Source: Deltaproteobacteria bacterium (lineage in GTDB: Bacteria > Desulfobacterota_B > Binatia > Bin18). Taken from it: 16,268 bases of DNA. The notes under the pieces are model-generated. The model searched no databases. It was not told the DNA's origin and saw only the letters and a program-made list of their open reading frames with translations. The DNA lies in contig JAAXHF010000718.1 of assembly GCA_012271025.1 (NCBI GenBank), forward strand, positions 1 through 16,268. The letters run 5' to 3'. Position numbers and translations under genes: made by a program. This document shows, in pieces, positions 1 through 7,235 of this stretch. Numbering within the stretch: the stretch's first letter is position 1; every line of letters starts with the position of its first letter.

Positions 1-1442
1 GGGTTGGTCAACACAATGTCGAACCGCTCAGGGAAGATGCCGTTTATATCAACCAAGCCGTCGTGGTGATGGATGCCGCCGTGGCCGTCGCCGTGCATAA
101 TCATATTCATCTTGGCGGTACGGGCGGCACGCGGCTCGGCGTCGCAACCGAAGATACAGTTCCAGGCGAGACGGCCCACGCGCGTATCAATGGGCTTGTT
201 ATCGTCGTCCGAGGGCAGAAGCTCTTGGTTCAAACGGGCGAAGGCTTCGGCGATGAGTTTTTCTTCTTTCTCCGGCTTGAGCTTCCTGGCTTCGATTTTT
301 GCGCGGGCCTCATCCTTCTGCTGCTGCACATCGTCCGCAACTTGTTCCCGGACGTGTTCAAAGGCGCGAATCAGAAAGCCGCCCGAGCCTGCCGCAGGGT
401 CACAAATCAGTTCGCTTTCCTGCGGGTCAAGCAGATTGACCATGAAATCAACGACCGGGCGCGGGGTGAAAAACTGGCCGAGTTCGCCGCGGAAAGTGGT
501 GCCGAGGAATTGCTCGAAGGCCAGCCCTTTGATGTCGTCGCCGGTTTTTGACAGGTCGAAGCGTTCGAGTTTCTTGACGATGCGTCGGAAGGTGGCCTCC
601 GAGATTTCGAGACGGTCGGTCTCGGCGAAAATATCGTCGCTCCGGTAATAGTCCTTGGTTTACCCGAACATCCCTTCGTGAACCGTCGGCTCATTCGGCA
701 TCCGCGTTGCTTCGCGCCTGTCGAGAAAGTCGATGGTGTACGTTCCGTATAAACCGGAGCGCTCAACATACATCTTGATGAAGAGAATTTTCGAGATGGT
801 ATCGAAAGCGCGGCCGGGGTCCATCTTGTGAACATCGCGCAGGATGCTGTGACACTCGAAAAGGAGGTCTTGAAACTCTTTACGGTTGAACGCACGAAGC
901 TTGTTTTTGATTTCTTCGATGCGTTTGGCGTCGCCCCAATCCGAGGCTTTGGGGAGTTCGTTGATCTGGACGAATTCTCCCGGCAGGCCGGGTACGAGCT
1001 TGAAGACCGCCGTATAGCGATGGTTATGGGCGATGAAAAACTCACAGCCTACGGCGCGGGTGTAGCTTTCTCCCTGGTAGTAGTCCTTGATGTTGATATT
1101 GACGCTTTCGGCCTTGCACTCGATCACGAGTGCGGGAGTCCCGTTCCTGGCTTTGATCTCGGGCGTCTCCCAGATCACGATATCCGCACGCGGGCTCCGG
1201 CGTCCGTGCATGGTCCGTCGTTCCTGATCCATCCGCGACAGTTCGTAGCCGTAGTTGTCTACGAGATGACGGATGAAGCGCTGACGGACGACCTCTTCGG
1301 GTTTGGCCGAGATGTCCCGCCATTCGCTGCGCAGGGGAATCCAGAGCCAATCACCTTGCTGGTGTAGCTTTTCGGAATCCGCAGGAAATGGTGTTGCGGG
1401 TATGTCCTTGGGTTTCCTGGTCTTCGCTTTTGCCATACTCAT
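1..1442 (-). pseudogene. HsdR_N-type nuclease fused to N6-adenine DNA methylase, interrupted by an in-frame stop and cut by the left edge
   Basis: This gene encodes a restriction-modification protein that joins a type I HsdR N-terminal nuclease to a HsdM-like adenine methyltransferase. Residues 1-260 carry a PD-(D/E)XK nuclease core: Asp87, Glu108-x-Lys110, then the HsdR-specific QxxxY motif (Gln123, Tyr127). A TAA at 662-660 ends this part. The same frame stays open to the window edge and reads as a conserved methylase: GELGQFFTPR from about codon 319, SAM motif I DPAAGSGGF from about codon 348, and LTNP of the catalytic NPPF-type motif at codons 477-481, where the window ends. The stop sits where a Lys codon (AAA) would give an unbroken protein, so one A-to-T change explains it. 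The ATG at 1442 has GGAG 4 bases upstream; a second ATG two codons on is possible. No HsdS or translocase gene is visible; they may lie beyond the edge. Family assignment is firm. Whether the gene is dead, read through, or a sequencing error is open. Confidence 0.85.
660..662 (-). other. In-frame TAA stop inside the nuclease-methylase gene
   Basis: Codon 261 of the fused gene is TAA, read on the minus strand. Both sides are in the same reading frame and both read as conserved protein (EGMFG before, TKDYYRSDD after). There is no nearby ATG with a ribosome site to restart the methylase half, so without readthrough only the nuclease half would be made. Confidence 0.9.
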
Positions 1443-1452
1443 TTTCTCCGTC

Positions 1453-1641
1453 TCAGCTCTCTTTTGTACTCTCCATGCTTACGTCCGTGGCGGTTTTATT
1501 GTCCATGTAGGCGCGTGCTGAGGAGGAGGACGAGACGCTGTAGGGCACCAGGAAGGTCAGCCCGATCTTGGCCATTAGGCGCAACGACAGGTCGAGGCTG
1601 AACAGCACGTCATACTGGTTGATGACATGGACGCCCGGCAC
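1453..1641 (-). pseudogene. 3' fragment of an nrtS-like gene
   Basis: The minus-strand frame reads VINQYDVLFSLDLSLRL and continues through AKIGLTFLVPYSVSS and ARAYMDN. It matches the C-terminal half of the intact NrtS-like protein encoded at 2595-2888 with only a few substitutions. The first membrane segment and the start region are missing; upstream of about 1641 the sequence is unrelated and soon becomes the end of the antitoxin gene. The frame closes at 1453 with a different tail. It is a broken duplicate. A larger frame open up to 1761 runs through it, but its N-terminal part is an out-of-frame reading of the antitoxin gene, and I see no ribosome binding site for it. Confidence 0.75.
1489..1626. 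repeat. Direct repeat, copy 1 (nrtS 3' segment)
   Basis: Pairs with 2625-2762 at a constant offset of 1136 bases and without indels. I count about 9 mismatches in 138 positions (about 93% identity). Weaker similarity continues to about 1641. The two copies lie in the same orientation and bracket the toxin-antitoxin module. Confidence 0.9.
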
Positions 1642-1651
1642 AGTCTGGTGA

Positions 1652-2185
1652 TTACCCTCGCCGGCTAAGCGTGCCGTTCGTATCGGCTGGCCCGGGCAGG
1701 CTGACCTGGATGACCACACCCCATTTCCGGGCCTCTTCGACAAGGAACGGAAGGAGATCAACCGGTTTGGGGGAGAGTGATAGCCGAACGAGCTTCATTA
1801 GCAGGTCGGCCGTCCGTACCGGAGGCGACGGCCGCTCGGCCTTTTCCCACACGGAGAGGGATTGGCGGGTGGTTCCGATCAGTCTGGCGAAATCCTCCAT
1901 GGATAAGCCGAGCGATTTGCGGAGTTGTTTGATCTCCTCGGGGGACAGAAAAGCCTGGCGGGTTTCAAGAGATTTGGTGAAGAGTTGCTCCCAGCGTTGG
2001 GTTTCCTGTGGGGCGAACGACCGTGCCCCACACTGATCGCACTCTCCGATGAGCGCCTCATCGACAACAAAAGGATAGCCTTTGATCTTAGTCTTGTAGT
2101 TGAGAATGCGGCGGGCTTGTACGCTGCCCTGCCCGCATTCCGGACAGGCATAGTCGAACAATATCTCTGTGTTCATGGTGCTCAT
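1652..2185 (-). CDS. Antitoxin of YgiT/MqsA type: zinc finger plus HTH
   Basis: This 177-residue protein has the layout of MqsA/YgiT-type antitoxins. An N-terminal zinc-binding domain carries CPEC (14-17) and CDQC (49-52). A helix-turn-helix of the Xre/MqsA kind follows at about 80-130 (SPEEIKQLRKSLGLSMEDFA, then a recognition-helix region RQSLSVWEKAERP). In the family the first half binds the toxin and the second half binds the operon promoter. It is longer than E. coli MqsA (131 residues) because of a C-terminal extension (about 131-177) that I cannot assign. Its ATG lies 4 bases after the toxin stop, so the two are almost certainly cotranscribed and coupled. A second in-frame ATG three codons on is an alternative start. 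The toxin-first order is typical of this antitoxin class. The family call is firm; activity is inferred. Confidence 0.85.
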   Translation of the reverse strand: MSTMNTEILFDYACPECGQGSVQARRILNYKTKIKGYPFVVDEALIGECDQCGARSFAPQETQRWEQLFTKSLETRQAFLSPEEIKQLRKSLGLSMEDFARLIGTTRQSLSVWEKAERPSPPVRTADLLMKLVRLSLSPKPVDLLPFLVEEARKWGVVIQVSLPGPADTNGTLSRRG

Positions 2186-2189
2186 GCCC

Positions 2190-2498
2190 CTACACGTCTT
2201 CGTCAGCTTGGTGGGCCGTCATATAGAAATAGAAGCGCCTGCCTGGGTTCGCTTGTAGGACTTTGCCAGCCGTGTAGAACGGTTGCCCATGCGTGTCTTT
2301 GCCCAGAATCACATACTTCATTCCATGAACAGCCCGACGTAACTCATCGCGTTCCTGCTTGTGAATGCGAGGTGCAGACAGGACGCAGTGGACCAAATCT
2401 GCCTCATCGAAGAATCCTTCTTCGATAAAAGTCTGCACTTTCTGCGAATACTGATACCGCCCTTCCGCTACGAGTTGTTTAATCTCTGCTAAGGTCAT
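2190..2498 (-). CDS. DUF4258-like toxin of a toxin-antitoxin pair
   Basis: A 102-residue protein with the pattern of DUF4258 small toxins in the RelE/BrnT-like fold group: an N-terminal helix (SQKVQTFIEEGFFDEADL), a middle charged stretch (IHKQERDELRR), and C-terminal strands (MKYVILGKDTHGQPFYTAGKV, then RRFYFYMTAHQ). Members found beside YgiT-type zinc-finger proteins are taken to be toxins, probably acting on RNA; that function is inferred from family and context. It is not an obvious sequence match to MqsR itself. GGGAG stands 5 bases before the ATG. It is the first gene of the operon, and its stop is 4 bases before the antitoxin start. Confidence 0.75.
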   Translation of the reverse strand: MTLAEIKQLVAEGRYQYSQKVQTFIEEGFFDEADLVHCVLSAPRIHKQERDELRRAVHGMKYVILGKDTHGQPFYTAGKVLQANPGRRFYFYMTAHQADEDV

Positions 2499-2594
2499 TC
2501 GCTCCCTCTAGGGCGAATTCGCTTCTCATACACTGTTTGGACAGCTGAGTATCATTCTATTGACGTTGAATCAAGTAAAATATTTTACGCCATC
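2499..2594 (-). promoter_or_regulatory. Promoter and operator region of the toxin-antitoxin operon
   Basis: This A+T-rich gap lies between nrtS and the toxin gene. It contains a perfect 14-base palindrome, GTAAAATATTTTAC (2575-2588), and a perfect 10-base one, GCGAATTCGC (2513-2522), the latter just upstream of the toxin ribosome site. On the minus strand the stretch after the 14-base palindrome holds TAGAAT and GATACT, either of which could be a -10 box; no convincing -35 fits both. The palindromes are the likely binding sites for the antitoxin's HTH dimer. No MqsA-type AACCT...AGGTT site is present. Confidence 0.4.
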
Positions 2595-2888
2595 CTACAG
2601 GCTTCCATCCGCGGCTGTGTCCACGGCGGTTTCATTGTCCATGTAGGCCCGCGCCGAGGAGAAGGACGAGACGCTGTAGGGCACCAGGAAGGTCAGCCCG
2701 ATCTTGGCCACTAGGCGCAACGACAGGTCGAAGCTGAGCAGCACGTCATACTGGTTGATAACGGTCAGGACCGGCCCGACAATAGCCGCGACTCTGACCG
2801 CCCGCACAACGGTCTCGCGCCGAAACCAGTGATAGACAAAGCGGCGCAGGGAAACGGCTCGGCCGGGCTGGGCCGATGCGTGGGCCAC
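2595..2888 (-). CDS. nrtS: NrtS-like nitrate/nitrite transporter (small membrane protein)
   Basis: A 97-residue protein with two membrane segments, about 30-47 (AVRVAAIVGPVLTVINQ) and 57-76 (LRLVAKIGLTFLVPYSVSS). The invariant-looking INQYDVL and LTFLVPYSVS motifs are those I recall from NrtS, the small nitrate/nitrite transporter first described in cyanobacteria and found in many proteobacteria. The start is GTG at 2888, overlapping by one base the TAG stop of the preceding hydrolase gene (TAGTG). AGGAGG lies 7 bases upstream, inside that gene, so translation is probably coupled. Cyanobacterial systems use a pair of such proteins; here the only second copy is the broken fragment at 1453-1641, so this one would have to act alone. 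The assignment rests on remembered family motifs. Confidence 0.72.
   Translation of the reverse strand: MAHASAQPGRAVSLRRFVYHWFRRETVVRAVRVAAIVGPVLTVINQYDVLLSFDLSLRLVAKIGLTFLVPYSVSSFSSARAYMDNETAVDTAADGSL
2625..2762. repeat. Direct repeat, copy 2 (within intact nrtS)
   Basis: Partner of 1489-1626, in the same orientation and about 93% identical. It covers the codons of the second half of the NrtS-like protein, from INQYD to the MDNE(T/K) tail. Confidence 0.9.
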
Positions 2889-3601
2889 TAGAGCACCTCC
2901 TCAAAGAACAGCCGCATGGCTTGCCACGAGCGTACGTCGGCCGCCTCATTATAGGCAATCCAGTCTATGCCCCGCTGTGCGGCGTCCGGGTAGGTAAAAC
3001 CGTGTCGGGTATGGCCGTAGCTGACGAGCTGCCAGTCAACACCGGCCCGGGTCATCTCATCGGCAAAGGCCGCGACATGCTCGGCCGGGACAGACGGGTC
3101 GTCCGCCCCGGTACACACCAGGAGCTTGGCCCTGACCTGACCGGCCACGGCCGGGCGTTTGGTCTCCAGACCGCCATGAAAGGTCACTACGCCCGCCAAC
3201 GACGCGCCGTCGCGGGCCAGTTCCAGGGCAAACGTTCCGCCCAGGCAGTAGCCAATCGCCGCCAGCCGCCCCGCATCGACCTGGGGCAGGGCGGCCAGCG
3301 TCTCCAAGGCCACCCGCGCCCGTTGGCGAAACCCGTCTGTATCGTCACGCAGGGCGCTGACGCGCCGCATGACCTGTTCCAGATCGTCAAACTCAACGCC
3401 GCCGCCGTACGGATCGCCGGCCAGGGCAACATAGCCCAGCTCGGCCAGCATCTCGGCCCGCCGTTTGGCGTTGGCGCCCAGCCCAAAGCCGCCCGGCATG
3501 ACCAAGACGCCCGGACGCGGGTCGGACCGGGTGTCGTCATAAGCCACAAAGCCGCGCAGGCTCACGGCCCCGTCTTGATACTCGATAGTCTCGGTCTGCA
3601 T
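2888..3601 (-). CDS. Dienelactone hydrolase family protein
   Basis: A 237-residue alpha/beta hydrolase of the dienelactone hydrolase family, a cytoplasmic enzyme class that opens lactone or ester bonds and is best known from chlorocatechol degradation. The Cys-Asp-His triad is visible: Cys119 in GYCLGG, Asp168 in GADDPSVP, and His200 in RHGFTYP. The length fits the family. I chose the ATG at 3601 because GGGAGGG lies about 8 bases upstream; an in-frame ATG ten codons earlier has no such site. The gene is followed with a one-base overlap by nrtS and diverges from the SDR at 3727. The true substrate cannot be told from sequence; no ring-cleavage genes are nearby. Confidence 0.88.
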   Translation of the reverse strand: MQTETIEYQDGAVSLRGFVAYDDTRSDPRPGVLVMPGGFGLGANAKRRAEMLAELGYVALAGDPYGGGVEFDDLEQVMRRVSALRDDTDGFRQRARVALETLAALPQVDAGRLAAIGYCLGGTFALELARDGASLAGVVTFHGGLETKRPAVAGQVRAKLLVCTGADDPSVPAEHVAAFADEMTRAGVDWQLVSYGHTRHGFTYPDAAQRGIDWIAYNEAADVRSWQAMRLFFEEVL

Positions 3602-3657
3602 GCTCAGCTCCCTCCCGTGGCTCGCTATCATAGCTGTGTCGGGCGCAAAAAGGCTAC

Positions 3658-3673
3658 GGCAAAAGCGTTTGCC
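3658..3673. promoter_or_regulatory. Inverted repeat in a divergent intergenic region
   Basis: GGCAAA and TTTGCC form a perfect 6-base inverted repeat with a 4-base centre, placed between the divergent dienelactone hydrolase and SDR genes. On the minus strand TATGAT near 3626-3631 could be a -10 box for the hydrolase. It is a candidate regulator site only. Confidence 0.25.
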
Positions 3674-3726
3674 CAGGCGCCCGGTGATTTGCTACAGGTG
3701 GACTCCAGACATGTCAGGAGGGAACT

Positions 3727-4482
3727 ATGAGTGGTGCACTTTCAGGTCAGGTCGCGATTGTTACTGGCGGAGCCTCCGGTATTGGCCGGGCGACGGTCGC
3801 CGCGCTGCTGAATGACGGGGCGGCGGTGGCCGTGCTGGACCGCGATGAGGCGGGCGCGGCCGCCTCGGCCGAGCAGGGCGAGCAGGCGTTTGCGCTGCCG
3901 ATTGATCTGGCCGACACGGCCCAGATTCCGGCTGCGGTAGCCCGGGTGATTGAGCGCCTGGGAAAAATTGACGCGCTGGTCAACTGCGCCGGGGTGACCG
4001 GCCGTTTTCAGAGCCTGCTCGACATGGAAGAAGACAACTGGGACTTTGTCCAGACGGTCAACCTCAAAGCCGCCATGCTGATGATGAAGCATGTGGCCAA
4101 ACACATGATCGAGCGCGGTGGAGGTGGCCGGATTGTGAATATCAGCTCCAGCTCGGCCTTTCGCGCCCGCCAGTCGCCCATCGCCTACGCCAGCTCCAAG
4201 GCCGCCCTGGTCCAGCTCACCCGCAGTGCGGCGGCCGAACTGGGACCGCACAATATCAACGTCAATGCGATTGCGCCGGGGATCACCGCGACCGGCATGA
4301 CCAAGGTCATCGGCGATGCCGCCGCCCTGGAGAAGGTGGCTTCCAGCGGCCCCCTGGAAAACCTGTTCCACCGGGTCTCGCAGCCGGAAGATGTGGCGGC
4401 CGCGATTCTGTTCCTGTGTCAGCCGGCCAGCCGCCAGATCACCGGCCAGACGCTTCATACCAGCGCCGGGGCGGTGGTGTAG
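3727..4482 (+). CDS. Short-chain dehydrogenase/reductase (classical SDR), first copy
   Basis: A 251-residue classical SDR, probably NAD(H)-dependent, that oxidises or reduces an alcohol/carbonyl pair. Visible elements are the cofactor motif TGGASGIG (13-20), an acidic residue at the end of the second strand (Asp38 in VLDRD, favouring NAD over NADP), NCAG (86-89), the tetrad Asn112, Ser141/142, Tyr154 and Lys158 (YASSK), and a C-terminal PED/ITGQTL region. AGGAGG is 6-7 bases before the ATG. It stands alone on its strand and converges with the SDR at 4498, with 15 bases between stops. It resembles the FabG/3-oxoacyl-reductase and secondary-alcohol dehydrogenase type, but the substrate is unknown. 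Confidence 0.93.
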   Translation: MSGALSGQVAIVTGGASGIGRATVAALLNDGAAVAVLDRDEAGAAASAEQGEQAFALPIDLADTAQIPAAVARVIERLGKIDALVNCAGVTGRFQSLLDMEEDNWDFVQTVNLKAAMLMMKHVAKHMIERGGGGRIVNISSSSAFRARQSPIAYASSKAALVQLTRSAAAELGPHNINVNAIAPGITATGMTKVIGDAAALEKVASSGPLENLFHRVSQPEDVAAAILFLCQPASRQITGQTLHTSAGAVV

Positions 4483-4497
4483 GCAGCTGCACCGTCC

Positions 4498-5283
4498 TCA
4501 GTACGACGATAATCCCCCGTCTGCGGGCAGAATGACCCCGGTCAGCATCCGGGCCTCATCCGAGGCCAGGAAGAGGGCAACCTGGGCAATATCTTCAGGC
4601 TCGCCGACCGAGAACGGATAGCGTTGCAGCTGGGATTTGATGAACTGTGTCCGGGGCGTGGCGGCCGGGGCGTCCGGGTCATCACCGAAGCGCTGCTTGA
4701 CCCGATCAGTCATCACCCCGCCTGGGCAGATCGCGTTCGCCCGGATGCCGTTCTTGGCATATTCGCCGGCCAGCGCCTTGGTGAAGGCGATAATGCCGCC
4801 CTTGGCCGCCACATACACATGCGCCGAGAACGAGCCGCGTAAGGCCACCACGGACGACATGTTCACCACCGCTCCCCCACCGGCTTTGATCAGCTCGGGA
4901 ATGCCGTGGCGACAGCACAGAAAGGTTCCCAGCAGGTCTAAGGACTGGGTATGCTGCCAGACCGCCATGTCGACCTCGGTCACCGTGGTGTCCTCAATAA
5001 GCGAGCCACCCGCGCAGTTGTACAAGATGTTCAGCGTGCCGTAGCGTTCGACCGTCTGCCGGATGGCGTTTTGCACGCTGTCCTCTTTGGTCACGTCAGT
5101 TTCAATAAAGGTCGCCTCTCCTCCAGCCTCACGGACCAGCTTTTCGGCGGCCTGACCGAGTTCGGGCTTGATTTCGGCAATGACAACCTTGGCTCCCTGC
5201 TGGGTGAAAATCTGCGCCGCCGAGCGGGCGATGCCCGAGCCGGCGCCGGTGATAAATGCGACTTTTCCTTCGAGTCGTCCCAT
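4498..5283 (-). CDS. Short-chain dehydrogenase/reductase (classical SDR), second copy
   Basis: A 261-residue classical SDR with TGAGSGIA (12-19), NCAG (89-92), Ser143/144, and Tyr157-x-x-x-Lys161 in YVAAK. The residue that aligns with the tetrad Asn appears to be Asp116, a mild departure. The C-terminal part has EPEDIAQVALFLASDEA and TGVILPADGG, as in 3-oxoacyl-ACP-reductase-like and sugar/alcohol dehydrogenases. It has an AGAGGT ribosome site about 7 bases before the ATG. It lies 48 bases after the LLM oxidoreductase gene on the same strand, so the two may be cotranscribed. It is not a recent duplicate of the SDR at 3727; the two proteins differ throughout. Substrate unknown. Confidence 0.93.
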   Translation of the reverse strand: MGRLEGKVAFITGAGSGIARSAAQIFTQQGAKVVIAEIKPELGQAAEKLVREAGGEATFIETDVTKEDSVQNAIRQTVERYGTLNILYNCAGGSLIEDTTVTEVDMAVWQHTQSLDLLGTFLCCRHGIPELIKAGGGAVVNMSSVVALRGSFSAHVYVAAKGGIIAFTKALAGEYAKNGIRANAICPGGVMTDRVKQRFGDDPDAPAATPRTQFIKSQLQRYPFSVGEPEDIAQVALFLASDEARMLTGVILPADGGLSSY

Positions 5284-5331
5284 AGCGTTACCTCTGCGTC
5301 ACAGTGCAGTGTCCCTCCCCGCCGCATCTCC

Positions 5332-6204
5332 TTATACGTGCTGAGCCCGTTCTACGACCGGGGCGAGACTTCTCACGGCTTCGACCCCGCTGCCCGTGGC
5401 GGCCGCCCAGGCCAGGACCACCAGCCGGCTCAGGCCGGCGTCTTCATAGGCTTTCATCGTGTCGAGCGTTGGCCCGTCTCCCTGGGCCATGAGCAGGGTG
5501 GAAAACTCCAGGCTGTCCGGGTCGCGGCCGGCCTCCCTGGCCAGACGCTTGATTTCGGGAATCGACTCGGCGGCCTGCTCGGGACTCAGATTGCCCGGGC
5601 ACCAGCCGTCGGCGTACTGGGCCACCCGCTTGACGGCGTATTTGGGATCGTGGGCGCCGAGCAGAATGGGCGGATACGGCTTCTGGACCGGTTTGGGAAA
5701 GAGTTTGACCGCTGGAAAGTTGACGAACTCACCCGCATAGCTGCTCTCGTCCGTGCTCCACAACTCGCGCAGGGCTTCGACCGACTCCCGCAGGTGCGTC
5801 CAGCGTCGCTTGAAGTTGACGCCCATGATCTCAGCCTCTTCCGGAAACCAGCCCGCTCCCGCGCCAAGGATCACGCGCCCGTTCGAGTACAGGTCGAGCG
5901 TGGCCACCGCCTTGGCGGTGGTGATGGTGTCGCGTTCCGGCAGCAGGCAGATGCCGGTGCCGAGTTTGATGCTGCTGGTCGCCTGCGCCGCAGCCGCCAG
6001 GGCCACAAACGGGTCGGCCAGATGGGCGTAGAAGTCCGGCACCTTGCCGTCGGGTGAGCGGGGATAGTAGGTCGTATAGCTGGCCGGAATGACCAGATGC
6101 TCGGCCACCCAAAACGACTCAAAGCCGAGATTCTCAGCCGTCTGGGCAATCGTCCCCGGCTCCCCCGAGTGTTCTGTCAGAAACGCCGACACACCGATAT
6201 GCAT
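5332..6204 (-). CDS. LLM-class oxidoreductase, probably F420-dependent
   Basis: A 290-residue TIM-barrel protein of the bacterial-luciferase-like superfamily. AENLGFESFWVAEHLVIP near the N terminus, IKLGTGICLLPERDT in the middle, and GAGAGWFPEEAEIMGV followed by PKPVQKPYPPILLG match the sub-family annotated as probable F420-dependent oxidoreductase (TIGR03619 type). I started at the ATG at 6204 because AAGGAG lies about 8 bases upstream; a longer frame to 6258 has no site. The SDR at 4498-5283 follows on the same strand, and the metallo-beta-lactamase-fold gene diverges from it. F420 rather than FMN use is inferred from sub-family only; no F420 biosynthesis gene is in view. Confidence 0.88.
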   Translation of the reverse strand: MHIGVSAFLTEHSGEPGTIAQTAENLGFESFWVAEHLVIPASYTTYYPRSPDGKVPDFYAHLADPFVALAAAAQATSSIKLGTGICLLPERDTITTAKAVATLDLYSNGRVILGAGAGWFPEEAEIMGVNFKRRWTHLRESVEALRELWSTDESSYAGEFVNFPAVKLFPKPVQKPYPPILLGAHDPKYAVKRVAQYADGWCPGNLSPEQAAESIPEIKRLAREAGRDPDSLEFSTLLMAQGDGPTLDTMKAYEDAGLSRLVVLAWAAATGSGVEAVRSLAPVVERAQHV

Positions 6205-6295
6205 ACCTGCTCCTTTCCGATTGGCCTGGATGTTGTCTGTCACGGCCGAGCCTAGCACAGCCGGACCAAAGCCGAGAAGAGGACGCCCCGCGGGT

Positions 6296-6324
6296 TTGTG
6301 TTGGCCGGATGCCTCGGTTATAGT
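6296..6324 (+). promoter_or_regulatory. Predicted sigma-70 promoter for a leaderless transcript
   Basis: TTGTGT (6296-6301) and TATAGT (6319-6324) are separated by 17 bases. The expected transcription start, about 7 bases downstream, coincides with the A of the ATG at 6331. There is no Shine-Dalgarno sequence in between. The -10 box is good (5 of 6 matches), the -35 modest (3 of 6). Confidence 0.45.
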
Positions 6325-6330
6325 CGGCCC

Positions 6331-7185
6331 ATGCTACGGGCCGGTGGGGTGACGATTCACTTTTTGAATGCGGGCTTCTGGTATGACGACGGCGGCGCTC
6401 AGTTCGGCATCGTGCCGCGCGAGCTGTGGTCACGCGAAAAGTCGCCCAACGCCCGCAACCGGATCAAGATGAGTCTGACCTGCCCGCTGATCGTCTCTGG
6501 ACAGGATGTGATCCTGGTCGATACCGGGATCGGCAACCGGCTGAGCGAACGCGAGGTCCGGATCTATACGCCCGACCCGGCCGACAGGCTGGTTAAGGGC
6601 TTGGACGCTCTCGGCCTTGCCCCCCAGGATGTGACCCACGTGGTCTTGTCGCACCTGCACTTCGACCACGTCGGCGGGCTGATCGACAAGACGGCCGAGG
6701 GCGAGGCGCGCCCGATTTTCAGCCAGGCCCAGGTCGTGATTCAGCGGGCCGAGTGGGAGCTGGCCAGCCGGCCTCCGGACGAGCGTCTGGCCGCCGCCTA
6801 CCGGCACGCCCCGGAGTGCCTGCACGCGCTCGGGCGGGTCGAGCTGCTTGACGGCGATACGCGGCTGACGGCCGAGGTCCGCACGGCGGTCTCGGGCGGG
6901 CACACGGCCCCCCACCAGTGCGTGATTGTCGAAGCCGGCGGCACCGGGCTGATTCATCTGGCCGACATCGTGCCGACCACTTCGCATCTGCGACCGGCCT
7001 GGAACGCCGCCTATGATACCGATCCGCTGGCGACTATTGCGGCCAAGAAGCGCTTTTTTGCCGAGGCCCGGGCCGGGAACCTGTGGGTCTCGTTCTCGCA
7101 CGACGACACGCTGGCGGCCGGTCGCCTTGCCCCCCCAACGGGCAAAAAGCCGGAGTTGGCGGAGACCATACCGATTGCTGACTAG
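6331..7185 (+). CDS. Metallo-beta-lactamase-fold hydrolase
   Basis: A 284-residue cytoplasmic MBL-fold protein. The metal site is complete: HLHFDH in VVLSHLHFDHVGG, a later His in SGGHTAPHQ, Asp in HLADIVPT, and His in SFSHDD near the C terminus. The fold is shared by lactonases, phosphodiesterases and other hydrolases; the N-terminal DVILVDTGIGNR followed by HxHxDH is like the N-acyl-homoserine-lactonase/MBL group, but the substrate is not clear. I chose the ATG at 6331, since the protein then starts just before the first strand (VTIHFLNAGFW). A GTG at 6298 would add 11 residues, without a ribosome site. The gene diverges from the LLM oxidoreductase at 5332-6204. Confidence 0.88.
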   Translation: MLRAGGVTIHFLNAGFWYDDGGAQFGIVPRELWSREKSPNARNRIKMSLTCPLIVSGQDVILVDTGIGNRLSEREVRIYTPDPADRLVKGLDALGLAPQDVTHVVLSHLHFDHVGGLIDKTAEGEARPIFSQAQVVIQRAEWELASRPPDERLAAAYRHAPECLHALGRVELLDGDTRLTAEVRTAVSGGHTAPHQCVIVEAGGTGLIHLADIVPTTSHLRPAWNAAYDTDPLATIAAKKRFFAEARAGNLWVSFSHDDTLAAGRLAPPTGKKPELAETIPIAD

Positions 7186-7235
7186 CGCAGCACTCGTCCT
7201 TGAGAAAGAGGAACGCAGGTGCGGATTATTTGAGT

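Noticed and set aside
2190..2498. Calling the toxin MqsR
   Set aside because: The antitoxin is MqsA-like, but the toxin has DUF4258-type strands and lacks recognisable MqsR motifs.
3742..4458. Long open frame opposite the first SDR (minus strand)
   Set aside because: Its product has no recognisable motif, while the plus strand encodes a complete SDR. Long antisense frames are expected in GC-rich genes.
4951..6057. 368-codon open frame on the plus strand across the second SDR and the F420-type gene
   Set aside because: It runs antisense through two well-supported genes and their gap, with low-complexity Arg/Gly-rich product and no ribosome site.
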